From Armigeres subalbatus (taxonomy: Eukaryota; Arthropoda; Insecta; Diptera; Culicidae), in NCBI RefSeq assembly GCF_024139115.2, contig NC_085140.1, positions 298,365,978-298,429,977 of the forward strand: a stretch of 64,000 bases of DNA, read 5' to 3'. The translations under genes were made by a program, and so were the position numbers. This document shows, in pieces, positions 48,301 to 50,473 of the stretch. How positions within the stretch are numbered: the stretch's first letter is position 1; every line of letters starts with the position of its first letter. The notes under the pieces are model-generated. The model was not told the origin of the DNA. It saw only the letters and a program-made list of their open reading frames with translations, and made no database searches.

Positions 48301-50473
48301 ACACAAATTACATAACATTTTAAGGGGAAGGGTTATGTCTTAACGTTGCGCCTAATTCAAGAAAAAATCATCTATCATATAAAAAACGTTACGCAGTGAG
48401 AAGGGAAGGGTTCAAAATTTACAAATTTGACATTACTTGATTATAGAAGCGAATTATAGATTTCACCATAAAGTGTTGGATGAATAGTGTGATGAATAAC
48501 TCTTGACAAAATAACTTTTTAAAATTATGAAAGAAATCTTAATGAAATATCAAATATATGAAAAATAGGGTTTCTTACCCCATTCCCGGCCTAACATGCG
48601 TACGACTGCATTATTCAATTGATATTTATGACAGGAAGCAACTTTTCCTGAATTTTGTGGGCTGTATAATACTGCATTGGGGTTCACTTCTGCTTAAAAA
48701 TAGCTATTCGTGCTAAATATCGTTCAAGAAAGCTTTTATTTGATTTAAATTAACGAGGTGCAGCACTCATTTCAGGCATAGCGATTTCCATTCGGCATAT
48801 CACAAAACCAGTTCCCGGCCTAAGAAAAATTTCACTCAATCTCTAAACATTTCTCTATTATTCTCTCTCGGGATGATAGAAAATGCGACGTAAACAAAAA
48901 TATGCACGTTCCACGACAACAAGATGCCAGATGGTATCATTCATAATCATTTTTATTTGGTTGAGAAGATATATTTACTCATCCAATTTTTGTTCCAAAT
49001 ACTTAAAAACAATATTTTTTTCACCTTTTGAAATCGAGAAAATTATAAATAACATGATAGTGTCAACATATTAAACAGTTTTCCTATCAACGATGAAGGA
49101 TCATTTTCATTCTCCTGGCCTTTTGGCAGCACGGTGCGGCTAGAAGCTTTTGGGCCGAGGTGATTTTTTGTTCGGTTTGAGAATACATTTTTAAATGTAT
49201 TCTAATTATGTTTATATAAGTTCTAGTGATACGTTCTAGTGATTAGATTGAAGTGCGTGTGTGGAGCATTATGGTGTGGTGATTAAAAGCTTGAAGCAAT
49301 GATTGTAACGAGCACTAGGACGATTTTCAGGTAGGTGTTTATTTGATGATACCGTTTTGTAAAAGTGGAAAGAATCACTCCGGCTCAGTGGTGTGGCATC
49401 GGAGAGTGAGATTTTGAAATCTACATTTTTATTTTCTACAATTGGATCAATTAGGAGTAAAACAAGTGATTGAAAGATATTGAATATTGTGAAAAATAAA
49501 TGGGAGACTTTTTGAAAATTATCAATCATAAACCTACGGCTTCCAAACAGTATAAATCATTAGTTTTCTGTGTAGTGAGCCGGGAACCGGGTCCATAGGC
49601 CCAAGTAGTGATTTACCCTATATGAAAAATAAATGAAAATAAATAAAACTTTATTTCGTTGATGTCACAATTTGACGATAATTGAATCTGTTCTACCCCT
49701 CTTTGTTAGTTTAATAAGTTCTATTCAGTGAATTTTCAACACCAGAAGCTAATAGTGCTTTTTTGATCATTTTATCAAATGTGTGTTGCGTCCATTTGTC
49801 TGTGGCACAAATATATAGTTAATAGCTTTATATGACCATTAGTATTTTATCTAGCATCAAACAGGCTTATTGCTAGCCAAAAAGTGACCAAATTCCGTTG
49901 GTTTTGTAGAATATGGCAAAAATCGATACTATGCCGAAAATTGGTCCCATACCCCATTGAAGCCTCAAAAAAATATTTTTCTTTCCTATCTATGTTTTTA
50001 TGATGAATTCCACCATTTATTGCAGGATTCATAATTTTGGCCAAAAATACTTCCTTTTTTCCTATTGTGCACTGTAAGAAGGTTGATAAGCCCGCATAAT
50101 CTAAACAGTGATTCACTTTGATGGTAATTAAACTTGTTGATAGTTATTTTGAGCGAAATCATCTTTGTAAACATGTTCTAGTTACTAGGATCTAGCAGAA
50201 TAACGTGAAACGCTTGTTTTATTCAAGTGTGTTCCCGTGCAAATAAAATGGTTTTCATCTCGTGCAAAAACTTTCATCCCTACCTCAGTAACATATCCAA
50301 AAATAGGATTAAATAACAATTGACCCATCCGCGCCAACCGTCGCTTTGCGGGTGTCGTACGTACCTGAATGTGGAGCTCCCAGAGCAATGGTGAAAAAGA
50401 CCAGCACAGCCACTAGTTGTTTCTGATTACAGCAGCAGTTGCATCCGTCACTGCTAAAGTTTCGTCGAGCCAT
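2787..50473 (-). CDS. dpr-like: Dpr-like two-Ig neuronal cell-surface protein (5 exons, 3' end missing)
   Basis: Joining 50473-50365, 41767-41625, 41488-41278, 3781-3670 and 3376-2787 gives one open frame of about 388 residues. It has a signal peptide, Ig1 (Cys in 'ALLPCTV', Trp in 'VSWVRRRDFQLLTVG', Cys in 'GLYECQLSVHP') and Ig2 ('GAPDLHIDEGSTLRLECK', 'VFWYH', 'GNYTCAPSN'). These are signature blocks of the Dpr family, whose members pair with DIP receptors at the neuronal surface in synaptic matching and chemosensory behaviour. All introns obey GT/AG and phases match. I cannot name the paralog. The Ig2 loop holds a long His-rich insert. The C-terminal tail or GPI signal is outside the window. 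Intron lengths are about 8.6 kb, 136 bp, 37.5 kb and 293 bp; the long one hosts five other genes and many transposons. Confidence 0.9.
3670..3781 (-). CDS. dpr-like: Dpr-like gene exon 4: first half of Ig2
   Basis: 112 nt, acceptor 'aaattgcag' before 3781 and donor 'TTCTG|GTGAGT' after 3670. With the carried G from exon 3 it reads 'DAVADIVGAPDLHIDEGS', then 'LRLECKLRQATEYP' and 'VFW', the A to C strands of Dpr Ig2 including its first cysteine and core tryptophan. The Trp codon is split across the junction with exon 5. Confidence 0.92.
3886..4423. repeat. tandem duplication, two units of about 270 bp
   Basis: The unit starting 'attcatattaaactgtttt' at 3886 is repeated from 4159 (offset 273). 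The copies are almost identical to the shared 'gcgactattttta' that ends each one. It sits in the long intron about 100 bp upstream of the exon 4 acceptor. The second copy ends at 4423. Confidence 0.93.
4424..4736. other. intronic DNA, no recognised feature
   Basis: AT-rich sequence between the tandem duplication and the 3' end of the first small-peptide gene. Nothing recognisable. Confidence 0.5.
4795..5031 (-). CDS. small secreted amphipathic peptide precursor, copy 1
   Basis: A complete intronless 78-codon frame. Residues 1-16 are a hydrophobic signal peptide (MKFVIVLAMLVAVAVA). Residues 17-44 are acidic (PKAEEELPKELVKE). Residues 49-78 are basic and Trp-rich (WLSNAWKWVKKNAGNVAKIA) and end Gly-Gly-Lys. 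Hydrophobic residues W54, V57, A61, V64, I67, V71 and V74 fall with 3-4 spacing, as in an amphipathic helix. I do not recognise a named family. The C-terminus loosely resembles cecropin-like helices, so an antimicrobial or signalling role is possible, but that is inference. TATA and initiator are at 5107 and 5069; AATAAA on the minus strand is at 4742-4737. This copy differs from copy 2 by E22 in place of Q22. It lies in the Dpr-like gene's long intron, on the same strand. Confidence 0.88.
   Translation of the reverse strand: MKFVIVLAMLVAVAVAMPKAEEELPKELVKELHGVLVENGVDPEVANGWLSNAWKWVKKNAGNVAKIAGTVAEVTGGK
5069..5107 (-). promoter_or_regulatory. core promoter of peptide copy 1
   Basis: On the minus strand a TATAAAA box (5107-5101) lies about 30 nt before a TTCAGT arthropod initiator (TCAGT 5073-5069). 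The initiator is about 40 nt upstream of the ATG at 5031. Confidence 0.75.
5121..5144 (-). promoter_or_regulatory. 24-bp upstream box shared by peptide copies 1-3
   Basis: The 24-bp sequence beginning AAATAAATCGCATTTG and ending TGCAAACA on the minus strand is identical at 5144-5121, 9558-9535 and 17494-17517. It lies 14-24 bp upstream of each TATA box. The core ATTTGTGCAAAC resembles a C/EBP-type site; no factor can be proven from sequence. Copy 4 has a partial match at 27741-27755. Confidence 0.7.
5296..6440 (-). mobile_element. non-LTR retrotransposon relic, minus strand
   Basis: The minus strand reads 'RNDWYDDEFDQLVEEKNAIW' (6300s), then 'ILCPINKNGGKVDCSNYRAI', 'LLNAAYEVLSQILCRRLTPI', 'HYKAGFMGEHFTIDQVFAV', 'THHPFIDFEAAYDTIDRDQV' and, frameshifted, 'GLPCLLFNIAL' and 'FAEDIDIT'. 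It belongs to the same superfamily as the relic at 1190-2370 but is a diverged subfamily. Multiple frameshifts and a mutated D-D motif mean it is inactive. It lies in the host intron between peptide copies 1 and 2. Confidence 0.8.
6441..8100. other. AT-rich intron with degraded repeats
   Basis: No gene seen. A block 'cgaagtatgcgttctgaRaaatg' occurs at about 6524 and again at 6711 (187-bp offset), a partial tandem duplication. From about 7865 the sequence turns into the degenerate 'gaattYctccRgaa' repeat type that also fills 20.9-23.5 kb. Confidence 0.55.
8101..8224. mobile_element. piggyBac-like MITE with TTAA target duplication
   Basis: A 116-bp unit (8105-8220) has perfect 13-bp inverted ends CCTTCCGGGACTC / GAGTCCCGGAAGG. 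TTAA flanks both sides exactly (8101-8104 and 8221-8224). TTAA duplication is the hallmark of the piggyBac superfamily; the unit is too short to code. Confidence 0.85.
8306..8440 (-). mobile_element. diverged fragment of Feilai-type SINE 3' half
   Basis: It matches the body of the SINE copies at 40690, 44432 and 53799 ('gcctcgcagcttagt', 'agttattaactgcgagg', 'ctaagccaaggtaccattttt'). It has lost the tRNA-like head and is more diverged than those copies. Confidence 0.7.
9198..9434 (-). CDS. small secreted amphipathic peptide precursor, copy 2
   Basis: A 78-codon intronless frame. The signal peptide is identical to copy 1, residue 22 is Gln, and residues 49-78 are identical to copy 1. The basic Trp-rich tail (NAWKWVKKNAGNVAK) and Gly-Gly-Lys end are intact. 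TATA is at 9511-9504, initiator TCAGT at 9481-9477, and the shared upstream box at 9558-9535; AATAAA is at 9125-9120. It is the head-to-head partner of copy 3, lying in the left arm of an inverted duplication. Function is unknown; see copy 1. Confidence 0.88.
   Translation of the reverse strand: MKFVIVLAMLVAVAVAMPKAEQELPKELVKELHGVLVENGVDPEVANGWLSNAWKWVKKNAGNVAKIAGTVAEVTGGK
9477..9558 (-). promoter_or_regulatory. promoter of peptide copy 2
   Basis: It has the 24-bp shared box (9558-9535), CACCTGTTACCG, TATAAATT (9511-9504) and TTCAGT (TCAGT 9481-9477) in order. The spacing matches copy 3 base for base, so the promoter was duplicated with the gene. Confidence 0.8.
9656..10235. other. AT-rich intron, no feature seen
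   Basis: Spacer between the inverted arm and the first MITE. No coding or repeat structure is evident. Confidence 0.5.
10240..10388. mobile_element. short inverted-repeat element (MITE-like)
   Basis: GAGGCAAAACGCC near 10250 is mirrored by GGCGTTTTGCCTC near 10369. A weaker internal inverted pair (gtactcgcgtctccacgc / gcgccgacgcgtggtac) lies between them. No target duplication is clear. Confidence 0.65.
10596..11020 (+). mobile_element. tRNA-derived SINE, interrupted by a MITE
   Basis: The head (to about 10672) resembles a tRNA, with 'ttggataaagcaccagtc', 'agcgtactgagggt' and a B box GGTTCAAGTCC. The body 'aaagtggttacc' to 'ggcaattaactttgattgaa' matches the copy at 25340-25665. Bases 10723-10917 are a separate insertion. 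Confidence 0.8.
10723..10917. mobile_element. 195-bp TA-flanked MITE nested in the SINE
   Basis: Inverted ends GGGACACGGCAGGTATTT / AAATACCTGCCGTGTCCC (one base differs further in) are flanked by TA on both sides (10721-22 and 10918-19). Removing it restores SINE sequence collinear with the other copy. A TA duplication suggests the Tc1/mariner superfamily. Confidence 0.85.
11608..13358 (-). pseudogene. reverse transcriptase of the CR1/L2-like LINE, frameshifted
   Basis: The frame from 13358 carries 'NKSPGPDCIPVKAIKNN', 'AKVIPVFKSGDPQNTDNYRP', 'QYGFRNGSSTTIAI' and 'ALFLDLKKAFDTINHNI'. A 1-nt shift near 12600 moves to a second frame with 'TTGVPQGSNIGPLLFLVYIN', the catalytic 'FADDTALF', and a thumb and C-terminal region ending at a stop at 11608. 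All core RT blocks are present. Because of the shift, and another at the join with the endonuclease near 13360, no single protein could be made. Confidence 0.85.
13363..14454 (-). pseudogene. AP endonuclease domain of the CR1/L2-like LINE (ORF2 start)
   Basis: 363 codons from an ATG at 14454. Apurinic-type endonuclease motifs occur in order: 'IQWNVRGIND', 'VIIVGETWLKDGDTW', 'FGGLAVYIRDN', 'CVYRPPSYDFNAF', 'CLIFGDINVPV', 'ANILDHVLC' and 'HDLSDHCLI' (the final catalytic SDH). This domain nicks target DNA in target-primed reverse transcription. The frame ends at a stop just before the reverse-transcriptase frame begins, which I read as a frameshift in an originally continuous ORF2. Confidence 0.85.
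14534..15571 (-). pseudogene. ORF1 of the CR1/L2-like LINE (PHD-like finger, coiled coil)
   Basis: The first frame (15571-14873, 232 codons) starts with a Cys/His-rich finger ('CCVVCKKQ', 'CCMYCFSAAHFKC', 'CTPNCSE'). A predicted coiled coil follows at about residues 80-160 ('FKDLKVENENLKQQLNDLSK'). After shifts, the rest reads 'SRVTIRDELTSLSMELLRKM', 'KFVWPARGGGVLVK' and a basic tail 'TPSPKRKKNDQN' with a stop near 14534. ORF1 proteins of this kind bind the element's RNA. At least two indels break it. Confidence 0.8.
15836..16240 (-). repeat. two 5'UTR monomers of the LINE, about 221-bp period
   Basis: The block 'gcttctctgaccacagcc' with 'agccgcatacag', 'cttgccttccaca' and 'acgtactagaata' at about 15872-15995 recurs at about 16093-16215. 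Tandem 5'UTR monomers often act as LINE promoters. A short CAG/CAA-rich tract follows at about 16285-16320. Confidence 0.85.
17040..17399. other. intron spacer, no feature seen
   Basis: AT-rich DNA between the split TIR element and the right arm of the inverted duplication. Nothing recognised. Confidence 0.5.
17494..17575 (+). promoter_or_regulatory. promoter of peptide copy 3
   Basis: Shared 24-bp box at 17494-17517, CACCTGTTACTG, TATAAATT at 17541-17548 and a TTCAGT initiator with TCAGT at 17571-17575. The layout mirrors copy 2. Confidence 0.8.
17618..17854 (+). CDS. small secreted amphipathic peptide precursor, copy 3
   Basis: A 78-codon intronless frame. Its protein equals copy 2 except for Val in place of Ile at residue 67, the only change in residues 49-78 among the five copies. 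Many third-base differences from copy 4 in that region leave the protein unchanged. AATAAA is at 17926-17931. It is transcribed away from copy 2 and antisense to the host Dpr-like gene. Function is unknown; a secreted bioactive peptide is likely from its layout. Confidence 0.88.
   Translation: MKFVIVLAMLVAVAVAMPKAEQELPKELVKELHGVLVENGVDPEVANGWLSNAWKWVKKNAGNVAKVAGTVAEVTGGK
18500..20391. mobile_element. hAT-like element with a nested retrotransposon relic
   Basis: The ends GGGATGCCAGATA (18500) and TATCTGGCATCCC (to 20389) are inverted. AGTTCAA flanks both sides (18493-18499 and 20392-20398), fitting a 7-8 bp hAT-type duplication. The subterminal regions hold many 'tgtctgta' motifs, as hAT transposase sites often do. 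It has no transposase of its own; the interior is a LINE relic. Confidence 0.75.
18830..19975 (+). mobile_element. non-LTR retrotransposon relic (RT fragment and RNase H)
   Basis: The plus strand has 'LINQAWSDRIFPDEWRKSLV' and 'LPTHK' (RT finger region, about 18915-19000). After rearranged sequence, an RNase H-like segment 'PILVLLDSASAISTLQG' and 'FPWILGHCGVPGNNKTDILA' occurs at about 19590-19760. It is heavily decayed and lies inside the hAT-like element. Confidence 0.65.
20860..23470. repeat. degenerate GAATTCCTCCGGGA-type repeat field with a strand switch
   Basis: About 2.6 kb of imperfect short units near 'ggaattcctccgggagttcc'. Up to about 22190 the pyrimidine-rich form (tcctccggga) is on the plus strand. 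Beyond it the complementary form (ggaggaactcccggagg) is on the plus strand, so the field is roughly mirror-inverted. Several open frames occur by chance and read as low-complexity Ser/Gly/Pro. Traces of the same unit occur at 7865-8290, 8480-8640, 25825-25890, 28310-28400, 35650-35960 and 43000-43520. Confidence 0.75.
23949..24067. mobile_element. 119-bp hairpin MITE with TA flanks
   Basis: It is nearly a full palindrome: 'cgccaaatgtt' and 'cgcctattgttgaac' on the left mirror 'gttcaacaataggcg' and 'aacatttggcg' on the right. TA lies on both sides. It is nested inside the hAT-like element. Confidence 0.8.
24408..25339. other. AT-rich intron, no feature seen
   Basis: No gene, tRNA or clear inverted repeat was recognised between the hAT-like element and the next SINE. 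Confidence 0.5.
25340..25665 (-). mobile_element. tRNA-Ala-like SINE
   Basis: The minus-strand head at about 25652-25577 has a good A box TAGCTTAGTTGG and B box GGTTCGAGTCC. Its anticodon arm CAGT-CTAGCGT-ACTG has an AGC anticodon, as in tRNA-Ala. A SINE body follows, so this is not a functional tRNA gene. Its body is interrupted at 25380-25443. Confidence 0.82.
25380..25443 (-). mobile_element. 63-bp 5'-truncated retroelement end inserted in the SINE
   Basis: On the minus strand 'ggctgaaagtctccttaata' runs into 'aagacac' and a poly(A) tail. AAGTTAATTGCC is duplicated on each side (about 25368-25379 and 25444-25455). This is a textbook short target-primed insertion. Confidence 0.75.
25670..26330. 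other. intron, no gene; possible transposon edge
   Basis: Contains a degenerate repeat patch near 25825 and 'acaggggatggccaaaataa' at about 25955, which looks like a DNA-element end. I found no matching inverted end. Confidence 0.4.
26331..26560 (+). mobile_element. fragment of a DNA-element family also at 42.0 and 47.9 kb
   Basis: The segment with 'acatacagacatcacctcag', 'gctgaatcgataggtatata' and 'acactgtgggtctccgg' matches 42775-42960 on the plus strand and 47930-48070 on the minus strand. Confidence 0.65.
26561..27740. other. intron upstream of peptide copy 4
   Basis: No transposon was recognised in this AT-rich stretch. 27480-27740 may hold distal promoter elements of copy 4. Confidence 0.45.
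27741..27798 (+). promoter_or_regulatory. promoter of peptide copy 4
   Basis: A partial upstream-box match AAATAAAGCGCAAT (27742-27755) precedes TATAAAAA (27759-27766) and a TTCAGT initiator (TCAGT 27794-27798). The ATG follows 44 nt later. Confidence 0.75.
27842..28078 (+). CDS. small secreted amphipathic peptide precursor, copy 4
   Basis: A 78-codon intronless frame. Relative to copy 2 it has Phe at 15 in the signal peptide and changes in the acidic segment (ELPENLVQELHG: K26E, E27N, K30Q). Residues 49-78 are unchanged from copies 1 and 2. Aligned with copy 3, the last 30 codons differ mainly at synonymous third positions. AATAAA is at 28109-28114. It is antisense to the host gene. It lies outside the copy 2/3 inverted duplication, so it is an older paralog. 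Confidence 0.88.
   Translation: MKFVIVLAMLVAVAFAMPKAEQELPENLVQELHGVLVENGVDPEVANGWLSNAWKWVKKNAGNVAKIAGTVAEVTGGK
28115..28690. other. intron downstream of copy 4
   Basis: A short degenerate-repeat patch (about 28310-28400) and otherwise unrecognised sequence. Confidence 0.45.
28691..28815 (+). mobile_element. short RT fragment of the 1190-2370 family
   Basis: The translation 'LYTRLQLEATKVRLVG' followed by 'KFTPVPNASC' parallels 'LYTRLKREATKVGLLV' at 35110-35160. The piece is short and isolated. Confidence 0.55.
29225..29407. mobile_element. 183-bp Harbinger-like MITE in the LINE
   Basis: Inverted ends AGGCTCCCCCA / (T)GGGGGAACCT with a TAA duplication (29222-24 and 29408-10). Removing it restores the LINE codons around 'MHSTHNMSMEVL'. 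The interior is GC-rich with 'gcgatagaatcgc' palindromes. Confidence 0.82.
29860..31200 (+). repeat. left tandem array, nine units of ~147 bp
   Basis: The anchor 'gtggccacttatcgatccg' or a variant occurs at about 29873, 30022, 30166, 30314, 30457, 30658, 30806, 30951 and 31099. Spacing is 143-149 bp except for one 201-bp interval carrying an A-rich insertion at about 30530-30590. Each unit also has 'ccaggtgccctgggggaag' and 'tttctgtctgtgtcc'. Short open frames through it are by-products of the repeat. Confidence 0.92.
31620..31931 (-). pseudogene. hAT transposase C-terminal (dimerisation domain) remnant
   Basis: About 100 residues: 'FSYYEPEGIKSKYLIMILDA' then 'LEIIRPTAVVPERAF'. This recalls the hATC block 'RPTS..SERxFS' that ends hAT transposases. 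The frame stops right after it, and upstream it runs into the SINE-like insertion at 32000-32215. No catalytic domain remains visible. Confidence 0.6.
32000..32215 (-). mobile_element. tRNA-derived SINE-like element
   Basis: On the minus strand 'gggcttcgtgaccgtgcggt' and 'ggattcgattcccgcccc' look like A- and B-box regions of a tRNA head, followed by a unique body. It interrupts the hAT transposase remnant. Confidence 0.6.
34766..35530 (+). mobile_element. non-LTR relic (RT to C-terminus) inside the foldback element
   Basis: The frames read 'VPTHHLFIDFKAAYDS', 'DQSNGGWFQKLCNV', 'ELYTRLKREATKVGLLV' and 'GVQEDGVWRQRMNHELAQLY', the same family as 1190-2370 but covering its 3' part. A small element with ends CAGGGGTGGCATTGCGCA / TGCGCAATGGAGCC (about 35397-35491) interrupts it. 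Confidence 0.72.
35535..36054. repeat. degenerate repeat stretch
   Basis: From about 35650 to 35960 it consists of loose 'gggaaatcttgggaatttt' units of the 20.9-23.5 kb type. The rest is unrecognised. Confidence 0.55.
36055..36760 (-). repeat. right tandem array, five units of ~147 bp
   Basis: The reverse complement of the left-array unit, with the anchor 'ataagtggcc' or a variant at about 36129, 36271, 36418, 36566 and 36712. It has four fewer units than the left array. Confidence 0.92.
37151..37386. mobile_element. 236-bp MITE in the LINE
   Basis: The ends TACACACTTAA / TTAGTGTGTA are inverted, with further mirrored 'gagatctcagca' / 'tgctgagctc'. LINE RNase H sequence flanks it. The TA at each end could be the target duplication. 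Confidence 0.75.
37632..38187. mobile_element. 556-bp hAT-like MITE in the LINE
   Basis: The left end CAGGGTTCGGATTTCTCACT and right end AGTGAGAATTCCGAAGCCTG are inverted. The flanks GTAACTTC / GTAACATA are a diverged 8-bp duplication. It breaks the RNase H frame between 'GFGVLNVT' and 'FRKLQEPCSVYVAELA'. Confidence 0.75.
38315..38950 (+). pseudogene. RNase H and zinc-knuckle C-terminus of the LINE
   Basis: A 211-codon open frame: RNase H end 'ITFVWVPSHCSIYGNERADS' (catalytic-region His and Asp), then a helical region and a Cys/His knuckle 'LCRCGAGYDDIDHVVWSC', with a proper stop at 38950. The upstream RT is broken by insertions, so this is a surviving fragment, not a host gene. It is typical of I/Loa-clade elements. 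Confidence 0.85.
39297..39515 (+). mobile_element. possible retroelement 3' fragment
   Basis: A block reading 'NDLVNMGRNRG' followed by 'RTVYCGVTWLIQ' in broken frames resembles the C-terminal end of Aedes retroelement proteins. Short and uncertain. Confidence 0.35.
39516..39915. other. intron, no feature seen
   Basis: Unrecognised sequence before the 3' end of peptide copy 5. A polyadenylation signal for copy 5 lies at 39924-39919 (minus strand). Confidence 0.45.
40036..40272 (-). CDS. small secreted amphipathic peptide precursor, copy 5
   Basis: A 78-codon intronless frame and the most diverged copy: Phe15, Q27, Q30, Q33, E34 and V44 relative to copy 2. All of residues 45-78 are identical to copies 1, 2 and 4. 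Most changes remove charge from or alter the acidic segment. Its 3' region shares ATATCAATAAA with copy 2. It is on the host strand, about 1 kb downstream of Dpr-like exon 3 in the same long intron. Function is unknown; see copy 1. Confidence 0.88.
   Translation of the reverse strand: MKFVIVLAMLVAVAFAMPKAEQELPKQLVQELQEVLVENGVDPVVANGWLSNAWKWVKKNAGNVAKIAGTVAEVTGGK
40309..40349 (-). promoter_or_regulatory. core promoter of peptide copy 5
   Basis: TATAAATT (40349-40342) is followed about 30 nt later by TTCAGT (TCAGT 40313-40309). CACACCTGTT lies further upstream, resembling the TATCACCTGTT before the copy 2 and 3 TATA boxes. The 24-bp box is not evident. Confidence 0.75.
40690..40975 (+). mobile_element. 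Feilai-type tRNA-derived SINE
   Basis: The tRNA-like head 'gccgtgcggtaagacgcgcg' with B box GGTTCGATTCC is followed by the body 'gtgccggtctaggcaatt', 'ctgggcataaaagtatcat' and 'gaggcggctctgtcccagtg', and a (AAG)n tail. AGTTAGC flanks both ends. Confidence 0.88.
41278..41488 (-). CDS. dpr-like: Dpr-like gene exon 3: most of Ig1
   Basis: 211 nt, acceptor 'ttcgtag' before 41488 and donor 'GTTGTAG|GTGAGTA' after 41278. It begins 'VSWVRRRDFQLLTVGLSTYS', then 'SDERFLVHHIRHMGHWALRI', 'DEDQGLYECQLSVHP' and 'VFVELKVV'. This is the C to G strands of Dpr Ig1 and the most recognisable part of the protein. It ends in phase 1, matching exon 4. Confidence 0.95.
41625..41767 (-). CDS. dpr-like: Dpr-like gene exon 2: start of Ig1
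   Basis: 143 nt, acceptor 'tctttccag' before 41767 and donor 'GCCCTG|GTAAGC' after 41625. With the carried G it reads 'DPSSLSDNYLAPAMSQAYFA', 'TRNNTKVTAQKGGTALLPC' and 'TVLTQTSAL', covering the A and B strands and first cysteine of Ig1. It ends in phase 0, 136 bp before exon 3. Confidence 0.93.
42030..42975 (+). mobile_element. DNA element with CACCTAGCGGTGATGG end
   Basis: It begins 'ccacctagcggtgatggcgc' with 'ctttctcg' and ends 'gtacgagaaaggcaaaa', so short ends are inverted. The interior has a CA microsatellite (about 42780-42820) and 'tataacactatgggtctccg'. Related pieces lie at 26331-26560, 47890-48230 (inverted) and 62610-62660. Confidence 0.68.
42976..43700. other. degenerate repeats, no gene
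   Basis: 43000-43520 carries loose 'gaaattcattcgaatttt' units of the degenerate repeat type; the rest is unrecognised. Located in host intron 1. Confidence 0.5.
43701..45568. repeat. long inverted repeat (hairpin), arms about 730-840 bp
   Basis: The sequence from 43701 ('catttaagattcgaggagat') is mirrored at 45568 ('ctcctcgaatcttaaatg'). Homology runs inward to about 44830, apart from a SINE in the left arm. Within each arm a module of about 150 bp, 'agtgtctcattttgtctaat' followed by 'accccctata', repeats five times (near 43800, 43950, 44100, 44255 and 44413). No transposase is present. A transcript across it would fold into long dsRNA. Confidence 0.9.
44432..44727 (-). mobile_element. Feilai-type SINE inserted in the hairpin arm
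   Basis: On the minus strand: tRNA-like head with B box GGTTCGATTCCC, the standard body and a GAA-rich tail. TTTTGGTCAAT is duplicated at 44421-44431 and 44728-44738. The lack of a mirrored copy shows it came after the inverted repeat formed. Confidence 0.92.
45569..45849. other. intron with one further hairpin-type module
   Basis: Contains 'tatagggggtattagacaaa' with 'atgagacactt', one more copy of the module seen in the hairpin arms; otherwise nothing. Confidence 0.5.
45850..46610 (+). mobile_element. non-LTR relic with an internal inverted segment
   Basis: It is the same family as 1190-2370 and closely matches it: 'KTNKAAGKDGIGAELIKMG', 'KEGIICPIYKKGDKLECENF' and 'AITILNAAYKVISQIICRC'. 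After 'NEFVGG' the segment 46283-46440 is inverted. On the minus strand it reads 'QIFTVRQILQICREYQVPTH' and 'FNDFKAAYDSIDHVELW'. Forward sequence then resumes with 'LIKATVDGVQNSVKIS'-like codons. Confidence 0.82.
46611..47060. repeat. tandem repeats, four units of about 125-150 bp
   Basis: The anchor 'aactccagaatgatttggag' or a variant occurs at 46611, 46751, 46901 and 47024. 'tctatgcggacac' and 'gtgctattgg' recur between anchors. The anchor is nearly the same as that of the array at 60480-61235. Confidence 0.85.
47061..47889. other. intron, no feature seen
   Basis: AT-rich sequence with no recognisable gene or repeat. Confidence 0.45.
47890..48230 (-). mobile_element. DNA-element fragment of the 42-kb family
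   Basis: The reverse complement of parts of 42030-42975: 'gtgttgtataccgatcgact' with 'cagttcgacgaattgag', a GT microsatellite, and the end 'acgagaaagacaacattacc' with 'gctagggggattaatc'. Confidence 0.65.
48231..50364. other. host intron 1, no gene seen
   Basis: About 2.1 kb of AT-rich sequence next to exon 1. I recognise no transposon or exon. Confidence 0.5.
50365..50473 (-). CDS. dpr-like: Dpr-like gene exon 1: start codon and signal peptide
   Basis: 109 coding nt from ATG at 50473 to donor 'CATTCAG|GTACGTAC' after 50365. It encodes 'MARRNFSSDGCNCCCNQKQL' then a hydrophobic core 'VAVLVFFTIALGA' and 'PHS', a signal peptide with likely cleavage after the core. An in-frame TAG lies 14 codons upstream, so this ATG is the first usable one. 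A cysteine cluster just before the hydrophobic core is unusual. It ends in phase 1, matching exon 2. Confidence 0.82.
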
